This document shows, in pieces, positions 58,336 to 64,000 of a DNA stretch of 64,000 bases. This stretch comes from Pseudonocardia kunmingensis (GTDB lineage Bacteria; Actinomycetota; Actinomycetes; Mycobacteriales; Pseudonocardiaceae). The notes beneath the pieces were generated by a model. The model was not told the DNA's origin. It ran no database searches and saw nothing but the letters and a program-made list of their open reading frames with translations. The DNA lies in NCBI RefSeq assembly GCF_006716445.1, contig NZ_VFPA01000003.1, positions 434,001 to 498,000 of the forward strand, given 5' to 3'. The position numbers were made by a program, and so were the translations under genes. Positions within the stretch are counted from its first letter, which is position 1. Every line of letters begins with the position of its first letter.

Positions 58336-59143
58336 GGTGCTCCCCGCCGGTCAGCTCGTCCGCCAGCAGGTTCACCCCGACCGCCAGCGCGACGAGCAGC
58401 AGCGCCGGGGCGAGGAACGGCCACGGCGACAGCGCGGCCCCGGGCAGGTTCTCCGCGACCATGCGGCCCCAGTTCGCGGCCGGTGCCCCGGCCCCGAGTC
58501 CGAGGAAACCGGCCGTCGCGGTGAGGTAGACGGCGGCGACGAACCGCAGCCCGGTCTCGGTGATCGCGGTCCCGGCCACGTTCGGCGCCACGTCGTGGCG
58601 CAGCACGCGCCACCAGCCGTCGCCCCGGGCGCGGGCGATCTCGACGTACCCCGACGAGGCCACCCGCTCGACGGCCGCACGGTTCACACGAACCGAGAAC
58701 GGCAGGCTGACCAGCGCCACGGCGACGAGGACGGCGAGGTCGCTGCCCGGGAAGCCTGCCGCGAGGACCAGTACGACCAACAGCGCGGGCACCACGCCCA
58801 GCACGTCGACGACCCGGACGACCAGCTCGCCGACCCGCCGCGGTGCCGTCCCCGCCAGGACGCCGAGCAGCAGCCCGGCGGCACCCGCGAGCAGGGTGGC
58901 GCCCGCCGCCAGCCCGACCACGACGGCGCCGCCCGCAAGCACCCGGGAGAGCGCGTCCCGGCCGAGGAAGTCGGTGCCCAGCGGGTGCGCGGGGCTCGGG
59001 AGGTCGAAGGGGACGCCGACCTGCTCGGTCGGCGAGGCACCGGTCAGCGCGCCGCCGACGACCGCTCCACCGAGTGCGACCACCAGGACCACGAGGGTGA
59101 GCGCCCCCGCCACCAGCGCCACCGGCCTGCGCAGGAGCGTCAC
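58328..59143 (-). CDS. ABC importer permease, DppC/NikC type
   Basis: The 271-residue protein has a first helix near the N-terminus (LVAGALTLVVLVVALGGAVV), the family loop HPLGTDFLGRDALSRVLAGG, and further helices with the EAA-like YVEIARARGDGWWRVLRHDVAPN coupling segment. Five or six membrane segments are evident. The GTG at 59143 overlaps the preceding permease stop. It forms the membrane channel with the DppB-type protein. Confidence 0.91.
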   Translation of the reverse strand: MTLLRRPVALVAGALTLVVLVVALGGAVVGGALTGASPTEQVGVPFDLPSPAHPLGTDFLGRDALSRVLAGGAVVVGLAAGATLLAGAAGLLLGVLAGTAPRRVGELVVRVVDVLGVVPALLVVLVLAAGFPGSDLAVLVAVALVSLPFSVRVNRAAVERVASSGYVEIARARGDGWWRVLRHDVAPNVAGTAITETGLRFVAAVYLTATAGFLGLGAGAPAANWGRMVAENLPGAALSPWPFLAPALLLVALAVGVNLLADELTGGEHRG

Positions 59144-60117
59144 CGGGCCCCCTGCCCCAGCGGGTCGAGCAACCGCCGGACGACATCGCCCGCGAGCAGC
59201 GCGCCGAGAGCGACGGCGGCGAGCACGAGGGCCAGCCCCTGGACCACCGGGACGTCGCGCCGGGCCACGGCCTGCGCGAGCTCCTGGCCGACGCCGGGGT
59301 AGCCGAACACAGTCTCGACCACGACCGAACCGCCGACGAGTCCGCCGACGACGACGGCGACCACCTGGACGGCGGGGCCCGCAGCGTTCGGCAGCACGTG
59401 CACCAGTGCGAGCCGGGCCCCGCGCACCCCGCCCAGGCGCGCCGCCTCGACGTACGGCGACGCGGCGACCTCGGCCGCGGAGCTGCGGATCATCCGCGTC
59501 GCCGTCGCGAGCCCCACGACGCTCAGGGTGAGCACGGGCAGCACGAGGACCTCCGGGGTGTCCAGCCCGGAGCCGCCCAGCGGCACGAGCGACACCCGCG
59601 GGAACAGCGCCAGCCAGGTCCCGCACACCGCGACGAGCAGCGCCGCGGTGAGGAACTCCGGGACGCCGACCGCGAGCAGCGCGCCCGTGGAGACCACGCG
59701 ATCCGCGGTCCGGCCGGCCCGCAGCCCGGCGAGCAGGCCGAGCACCACCCCGAGGGGCACGATCACCAGCAGGGCGAGGCCCGCGAGCAGGGCGCTGTCG
59801 GGCAGCCGATCCACGATGAGCTCCCCGACCGGCCGCCCGCCGACCCATGCCGTGCCGAGGTCGCCGCGCAGCAGCCCGCCCACCCAGATCAGGTAGCGCT
59901 CGACCGCGGGCCGGTCCAGGCCGAGGTCGGCCCGGATCCGGTCCCGCTCGGCCTCGGTGGCGTCGGGCCCGGCGAGGCCACCGGCGGCGTCGCCCGGCAG
60001 CACGGCCGTGGCGGCGAAGACGAGCACCGACAGCACCGCCAGCACGAGCGCGGCGCCCGCGATCCGCCCGAGCAGGAACCGCGCCCAGCCCGGGCGGCCG
60101 TCAGCGGACCGAGGCAC
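59140..60117 (-). CDS. ABC importer permease, DppB/NikB type
   Basis: The 325-residue protein has the classic N-terminus of this subfamily (FLLGRIAGAALVLAVLSVLV), a periplasmic ATEAERDRIRADLGLDRP segment, the PDSALLAGLALLVIVPLG helix and the coupling motif YVEAARLGGVRGARLALVHV followed by LPNAAGP. Six membrane helices are likely. The GTG start overlaps the end of the binding-protein gene by 17 nt, so the four importer genes form one operon read from 61663. Confidence 0.91.
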   Translation of the reverse strand: MPRSADGRPGWARFLLGRIAGAALVLAVLSVLVFAATAVLPGDAAGGLAGPDATEAERDRIRADLGLDRPAVERYLIWVGGLLRGDLGTAWVGGRPVGELIVDRLPDSALLAGLALLVIVPLGVVLGLLAGLRAGRTADRVVSTGALLAVGVPEFLTAALLVAVCGTWLALFPRVSLVPLGGSGLDTPEVLVLPVLTLSVVGLATATRMIRSSAAEVAASPYVEAARLGGVRGARLALVHVLPNAAGPAVQVVAVVVGGLVGGSVVVETVFGYPGVGQELAQAVARRDVPVVQGLALVLAAVALGALLAGDVVRRLLDPLGQGAR

Positions 60118-61663
60118 CGGTGAAGTCGGCGAACGGCGAGTACGTGACCCCCTGCACGGCGGCGGTCTGGGCGTTCGCCGCGGCCTTGAACACGGGGATG
60201 ATCGTGTTGCCCTCGGCCCAGGTGCGACGCTGGGCCTCTGCGATCGCGGCGTCCCGCTCGGCCTCGTCGGTCGACGTGCGCGCGGTCGTGACGAGCTCGT
60301 CGATGTCCGGGCGGTCGAACCCGAACGACGTCGGCGATCCGGCGGTACGGGTGGACAGGTACGCGGTGAGCACCGGCTGCGGTGGGTTGTAGCCTCCCGC
60401 GAACTGCAGCTGCGTGTAGGCGGGGAAGTCCGCGTAGAGCTGCCCGGCCGGCAGCTGGTCCAGGGTCGCGTCCACCCCGACCGCCTGCAGGTTCTCGACG
60501 ACGACGGTGGCCGTCTCGGCCATGCCGGGGATCTCCGGGCCGGTGGTCAGGGTGACCACGACGCCCGCGACGCCGGCCTCGGCGAGCAGCGCGCGGGCGC
60601 GGTCCGGGTCGAAGGCGCGCTGCTCGATGGCGCCCGCGTAGGACGGGAACCCGACCGACGGCAGGTCGTTGCCGACCTCCGCCCGGCCGAAGAACACCGT
60701 GTCGACGATCCGCTGCCGGTCGACGGCGAGCTTGAACGCCTCCCGCACGCGCGGGTCGGCGAACGGCTCCCTGGCGACGTTCATGGTGAAGCTCAGCTGG
60801 TTGACGAACGGCGCCTCGGTGGCCGTGATCCGGACCGCGGGGTCCGCCTCCAGGGTGCGGGCGGTCGCGGGCGCGAGGTCGTCGGCGTAGTCGACCTGGC
60901 CGCCGGTCAGCGCGGCGGCGCGGGCCGTGCTGTCGGCGATCGAGCGCAGCTCCAGTCCGTCGAGGAAGGGACCGGGCGCGCCCGCCGGCGCGGTGTAGCC
61001 GTCGTGCCGGACGAAGGTCGAGCCCTGGCCCGGGTCGAACGCCGTCATCCGGAACGGCCCGCAGGTCGGCATGTCCGCGGTGAACCCGGTGGTGCCCTCG
61101 CGGAAGACCAGGTTGCTCTGGCACAGCAGCAGCCGGCCGTCGACCAGCGGGCGGCGGGCGGGCAGCACGGCCGTGAGGTCGCCCTCGACCCGGGCCGCGT
61201 CGAGGTCGAACGCGCCGACGGCGTTCTTCAGGAAGGGCAGCGAGCCCAGTGTGGCCGGGGCCGCCAGCGAGTAGACGACGTCGCGGACCGTCAGCGGGGA
61301 GCCGTCGGTGAAGGTGAGACCTGGGCGGAGCCGGAGCGTGTACTCGGTGAGGTCGTCGGAGATGTCGATGCCCTCGAGCAGGTCGTACCGGACGCCGTCG
61401 GGGGCGGACGGGTCGACGGCGCCGAGGGCGCCGTGCCGCGCCCTGGCCCGCACGTAGTCCAGCGCGGTCGGGCCCATGAGGTGGTTGAGCGTCTCGGTCG
61501 CCCCGCCGCCGACGAAGGCGGCGCGCAGCGTCCCGCCCGCCGCCGGGGCGGTCGCCGGAGCCGGTCCGGGGGCGGCTCCACCCGACCCGCACGCGGTGAG
61601 CAGGGATGAGGCCCCCACGACACCCACGGCCGCTCCCGCCCGCAGGAACGCGCGCCGACCCAT
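60101..61663 (-). CDS. SBP5-family substrate-binding lipoprotein (nickel/peptide/metallophore)
   Basis: The 520-residue protein begins GRRAFLRAGAAVGVVGASS and has a lipobox at Cys25 (LLTACGSGG), so it is a Tat-type lipoprotein on the outer face of the membrane. The mature part shows the extracellular solute-binding family 5 pattern (LTEYTLRLRPGLTFTDGSPLTVRDVVYSL, FTMNVAREPFADPRVREAFKLAVDR). Relatives bind peptides, nickel-chelates or opine metallophores (CntA). GGGCAGG precedes the ATG at 61663. It is divergent from the MFS gene across 163 bp with a Zur-like box, which points to import of a metal-metallophore complex. Confidence 0.92.
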   Translation of the reverse strand: MGRRAFLRAGAAVGVVGASSLLTACGSGGAAPGPAPATAPAAGGTLRAAFVGGGATETLNHLMGPTALDYVRARARHGALGAVDPSAPDGVRYDLLEGIDISDDLTEYTLRLRPGLTFTDGSPLTVRDVVYSLAAPATLGSLPFLKNAVGAFDLDAARVEGDLTAVLPARRPLVDGRLLLCQSNLVFREGTTGFTADMPTCGPFRMTAFDPGQGSTFVRHDGYTAPAGAPGPFLDGLELRSIADSTARAAALTGGQVDYADDLAPATARTLEADPAVRITATEAPFVNQLSFTMNVAREPFADPRVREAFKLAVDRQRIVDTVFFGRAEVGNDLPSVGFPSYAGAIEQRAFDPDRARALLAEAGVAGVVVTLTTGPEIPGMAETATVVVENLQAVGVDATLDQLPAGQLYADFPAYTQLQFAGGYNPPQPVLTAYLSTRTAGSPTSFGFDRPDIDELVTTARTSTDEAERDAAIAEAQRRTWAEGNTIIPVFKAAANAQTAAVQGVTYSPFADFTGASVR

Positions 61664-61759
61664 CCGACCTGCCCTCACCGGTGACTCCTCGCTCGTCGTG
61701 TGCGGCCATCGGCTCGCGTCCCCGTGCACGGGCCTGTCGCGCAGGATCATTCGTGGAAT

Positions 61760-61774
61760 CGAGAACGATTGTCA
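61760..61774. promoter_or_regulatory. Zur-like box between the importer operon and the MFS gene
   Basis: CGAGAACGATTGTCA matches 11 of 15 positions of the palindrome TGAAAATGATTTTCA. It lies in the divergent region 61664-61826, in an A/T-rich patch, and overlaps ACGAT-N7-ATCGT symmetry. It is weaker than the box at 34576 but in an equivalent position for the transport genes. Confidence 0.4.
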
Positions 61775-61826
61775 ATATCGTCTTGGTCTGGGAGCGTGGA
61801 CCGCCCAGCCCGCGAGGAGGAACAGC

Positions 61827-63248
61827 GTGACCCGATCCCCTGCCGACCGGACATCACCGAGCCTCGTCCGGCGGCACGGGCCCGTCGTCGCGGTCTGCGT
61901 CGGCGGCGCCCTGACCTCCCTCGACCTGACCATCGTCAACGTGGCGTTGCCGCAGCTCGCAGACGATCTGGCGGCCGGTCTGAGCGGCCTCCAGTGGGTG
62001 GTGAACGCCTACACGCTCGCGTTCGCGTCGTTGATCCTCACGGCGGGCGCGCTGTCCGACCGGCTCGGCGACCGGCCCGTCTTCGGCAGCGGTGTGGCGC
62101 TGTTCACGATCGCCTCCGCGGGCTGCGGCCTCGCTCCCTCCGCCGAGGTGCTCGTCGCCGCCCGGGCGGTCCAGGGGATCGGCGCCGCGGCGATCCTCGC
62201 CACCTCCATCTCGCTGCTCGCCCGTTCCTACGACGGCCCGCGCCGCGCCACCGCGATCGGCGCCTGGGTGACGGTCGGCACGCTGGCCGCGAACCTCGGC
62301 CCGCTCGTCGGGGGCGTCCTCGTCGACGGCCTCGGCTGGCGCGGGATCTTCCTCGTGAACGTCCCGATCGGCCTCGTCCTGCTGATCGCGCTGCCCGTGC
62401 TCGTCCCCGCCCGCTCCGGCCACCCCGCACCCGGGCGCGACCGGCGCCCGGACGTCGGCGGCGTCGCCCTCGCCGTGGCCGGGCTGTTCGCGCTGAACTT
62501 CGCCGTGCTCAGCGGCTCCGAACGCGGCTGGCGGGACCCGGCCGTGCTCGGCGCGTCCGGGGTCGCCGTGCTCGCACTGGTGGGCTTCGTCCTGTTGCAG
62601 CGGGCGCGGGGCGAGCGGGCGATGTTCGACCTCCGGCTGTTCCGGATCCCGTCCTTCAGCGCCGCGATCGTCCTGAGCCTGCTGACCCGCATGGCCTCCT
62701 TCGGCGCCCTGCCCTTCTTCGTGCTGTGGATGCAGGGCCCGCTCGGGCTCTCCGCGACGGCGACGGGGCTGTGCCTGCTGGCGCTCTCGCTGCCGGTCCT
62801 CGTGCTGGCATCGCTGAGCGGGCGGCTGCAGCGCGTGCTGTCCGCCCGGGTCCTCATCGCCTCCGGGAACCTCGCTGCTGCGGCCGGCGCGCTGGCACTG
62901 CTCGTCGCAATCGGCCCGGGCAGCGGCTGGACCGCGGCGCTGCCCGGGTTCGCCCTGATCGGCGCCGGCGCCGGACTGGTGTTCCCCTCGCTGATGGGGA
63001 TCGCGGTCGGTGTCGTGACGCCGGACCGGGCCGGGATGGCGTCCGGCATGGCGAACACGTTCTTCCCGCTCGGCACGGCCGTCGGAGTGGCCGTCTTCGG
63101 GGTGGTCTCCACCGCGGCCGCCGACGCCGAGGACGCCGTCGTCGCGGGCCTGGACGCCATCGCCGCGTCGATGGCGGCGCTCTGCGCGCTCGGGGTGCTC
63201 GTCGCCCTCACCCTGATCCGGGACTCCGACCGGATCGGCTCGGACTGA
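61827..63248 (+). CDS. MFS transporter, DHA2-like exporter
   Basis: The 473-residue protein has about fourteen membrane segments, an LDLTIVNVALP helix 1 motif and the loop GALSDRLGDRPVF (motif A), with motif C-like GPLVGGVLVDGLGWRGIFLVN. These fit the 14-helix drug:proton antiporter family. GAGGAGG lies 6 nt before the GTG. Being divergent from the metallophore importer and next to a Zur-like box, it is probably the exporter of the apo-metallophore, as CntE is in staphylopine systems. The frame is open far upstream, but the ribosome site fixes this start. Confidence 0.92.
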   Translation: MTRSPADRTSPSLVRRHGPVVAVCVGGALTSLDLTIVNVALPQLADDLAAGLSGLQWVVNAYTLAFASLILTAGALSDRLGDRPVFGSGVALFTIASAGCGLAPSAEVLVAARAVQGIGAAAILATSISLLARSYDGPRRATAIGAWVTVGTLAANLGPLVGGVLVDGLGWRGIFLVNVPIGLVLLIALPVLVPARSGHPAPGRDRRPDVGGVALAVAGLFALNFAVLSGSERGWRDPAVLGASGVAVLALVGFVLLQRARGERAMFDLRLFRIPSFSAAIVLSLLTRMASFGALPFFVLWMQGPLGLSATATGLCLLALSLPVLVLASLSGRLQRVLSARVLIASGNLAAAAGALALLVAIGPGSGWTAALPGFALIGAGAGLVFPSLMGIAVGVVTPDRAGMASGMANTFFPLGTAVGVAVFGVVSTAAADAEDAVVAGLDAIAASMAALCALGVLVALTLIRDSDRIGSD

Positions 63249-63271
63249 CGGGGGGGCGGCGCGGCACGTCC

Positions 63272-63332
63272 GAGGTTCAGGAAAGCCACTTTCATAGACC
63301 TGCAGGACAGCAACGTGGCTTTCCTGAACCTC
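63272..63332 (+). repeat. Palindromic repeat, copy C, after the MFS gene
   Basis: The same 18-bp arms as copy B (63272-63289 and 63315-63332) enclose a 25-bp centre of equal length, but TTTCCTGAACCT is changed to TTTCATAGACCT at three positions, so the inner hairpin is broken while the outer one is perfect. It lies between the stops of the convergent MFS and oxidase genes and may terminate both. Confidence 0.9.
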
Positions 63333-63350
63333 CGGGGCGGACCGCCGCGG

Positions 63351-64000
63351 TCAGCCGAAGCGGTTCGGGTTCGTGAAGCCCAACTCGATCCTCGGCTCTC
63401 GGCCGAGGACCACGTCCGCCAACGCCTCGCCCACCCCCGTGGCGTGCTTGAAACCGTGGCCGCTGCACCCGCCGCCCACCACCAGGCGCGGGTCCGCGCG
63501 CGGGCGCCCCAGCAGGAACTGCCGGTCCGGCGTGCGGGTGATCATGCAGACCGCCGCCCGGGTCGGGGCCGCGCCGAGCCCGGGGACGGCGTCGGGCAGC
63601 AGCCGGGTGAGCACCGCCCAGTCCGCCTCGGAGACCGACCGGTCCACCGCCGCGGCGTCGACCACGGAGAACGCGGAGCCGCCGTCCTCGAGGCCGAGCT
63701 TGACCTCGCCGGCAGGCCCCAGGTCGGCTCCGAGCCCGTGGCCCCAGATGGCGCCCTCGTCGAGCTCACGGATGAAGACCGGGAAACGGTCGAGCGCGAA
63801 CGGCGCCGGGTCGCCCGAGGGCGCGAACCACGTCATCGGCATGCGCACCGCCTCGACGGGGAGGTCCGCGACGAGCGACGAGAGCCACGGACCCGCCGTG
63901 ACGACGACCTGCCCCGCGCGCAGGTTCCGGGCCGCGGTGCGGACGACCACGCCGTCGCCGACGAGCTCGATGCCCTCGACCGCGGTTCCGGTGAGGGTCC
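63351..64000 (-). CDS. FAD-dependent amine oxidase, sarcosine oxidase-like (cut by window edge)
   Basis: The reverse frame is open from the right edge to a stop at 63351, giving 216 C-terminal residues. VVVTAGPWLSSLV, VCMITRTPDRQFLLGRPR and GGGCSGHGFKHATGVGEAL match the monomeric sarcosine oxidase/N-methyltryptophan oxidase family. The Cys in VCMITRTPD corresponds to the residue that binds FAD covalently there, and GHGFK forms part of the active site. The N-terminal FAD-binding domain lies beyond the window. It should oxidise an N-methyl amino acid or imino acid; whether it belongs to the metallophore cluster is uncertain. It is convergent with the MFS gene across repeat copy C. Confidence 0.9.
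   Translation of the reverse strand, partial: TLTGTAVEGIELVGDGVVVRTAARNLRAGQVVVTAGPWLSSLVADLPVEAVRMPMTWFAPSGDPAPFALDRFPVFIRELDEGAIWGHGLGADLGPAGEVKLGLEDGGSAFSVVDAAAVDRSVSEADWAVLTRLLPDAVPGLGAAPTRAAVCMITRTPDRQFLLGRPRADPRLVVGGGCSGHGFKHATGVGEALADVVLGREPRIELGFTNPNRFG

Larger units (their letters stand above)
31374..63248. other. Metallophore (phenolic thiazoline-type) NRPS biosynthetic cluster
   Basis: A continuous set of co-oriented, overlapping genes covers aryl activation (ligase), assembly (two NRPSs with cyclisation domains), reduction (thiazolinyl imide reductase), tailoring (P450, methyltransferases, aminotransferase, tautomerase), editing (type II thioesterase) and transport (two exporter-type ABC half-transporters, SBP5 importer, MFS exporter). 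Zur-like boxes occur in both main divergent promoters. Pyochelin, yersiniabactin and, from memory, coelibactin are the closest known systems. The boundaries are the tautomerase stop and the MFS stop. Salicylate synthesis and carrier-protein activation must be encoded elsewhere. Confidence 0.88.

Noticed and set aside
61219..61239. TTCTTCAGGAAGGGCAGC considered as a fourth copy of the palindromic repeat
   Set aside because: It lacks both arms and the centre and is ordinary coding sequence of the binding protein.
1..64000. tRNA, rRNA, riboswitch and insertion-sequence genes
   Set aside because: None was recognisable by eye; no transposase motifs, tRNA-like cloverleaf or rRNA sequence was seen.

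Overview
The window is high-GC DNA (mostly about 70% or more G+C by eye) with GTG starts, ATGA/GTGA gene overlaps, a WhiB regulator, F420-type luciferase-like oxidoreductases and NRPS genes. This points to an actinobacterium, probably of the Pseudonocardiaceae; that placement is inference.

Region 1 (1 to about 31.1 kb) is an accessory and catabolic neighbourhood. It holds three paralogous S9 prolyl-oligopeptidases (the first cut by the left edge), luciferase-like flavin oxidoreductases (one fused to an FAD-linked oxidase, one collapsed to a 58-codon remnant), an SDR, an aldo/keto reductase, two Gfo/Idh oxidoreductases, three medium-chain dehydrogenases, two alpha/beta hydrolases, a class A beta-lactamase, a metallo-beta-lactamase-fold hydrolase and an aldehyde dehydrogenase. 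Regulators are WhiB, MerR, MarR, a large LuxR ATPase and a frameshifted AraC/GlxA protein. Four promoters share TTGAsC, a 19-bp spacer and TGnnCT, which is MerR-type architecture. They precede the beta-lactamase, the CPBP-LuxR-ALDH-MBL-S9 operon, the third S9 peptidase and a small unknown gene, so one MerR regulon is likely. A lower-GC block (about 11.7-13.9 kb) is bordered by a collapsed copy of the downstream alcohol dehydrogenase start.

Region 2 (31.4-63.2 kb) is a biosynthetic cluster for a phenolic thiazoline-type metallophore. A salicylate-type AMP ligase should load the aryl carrier protein of NRPS 1 (ArCP-Cy-A-PCP-Cy-A-PCP). NRPS 2 (docking-Cy-A with embedded methyltransferase-PCP-TE) would complete and release the chain. 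A thiazolinyl imide reductase fused to a methyltransferase, a saccharopine-dehydrogenase-like protein, a P450, a type II thioesterase and two further methyltransferases are tailoring or editing candidates. Two YbtP/YbtQ-like ABC transporters, an SBP5-type nickel/peptide ABC importer with a fused double ATPase, and an MFS exporter supply transport. An aminotransferase and a 4-oxalocrotonate tautomerase are co-transcribed with the ligase, which is unusual for this family. Zur-like boxes sit in both main divergent promoter regions. From memory, the gene set resembles the Zur-controlled coelibactin cluster of Streptomyces coelicolor with an added Cnt-type importer/exporter. No salicylate synthase or phosphopantetheinyl transferase is visible.

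Region 3: a 57-bp palindromic repeat occurs three times, only in and around the cluster. One copy is inserted in frame in the cyclisation domain of NRPS 2, one forms the overlapping 3' ends of two convergent genes, and one lies between the MFS gene and a sarcosine-oxidase-like gene cut by the right edge. No RNA genes, CRISPR arrays or transposases were seen.
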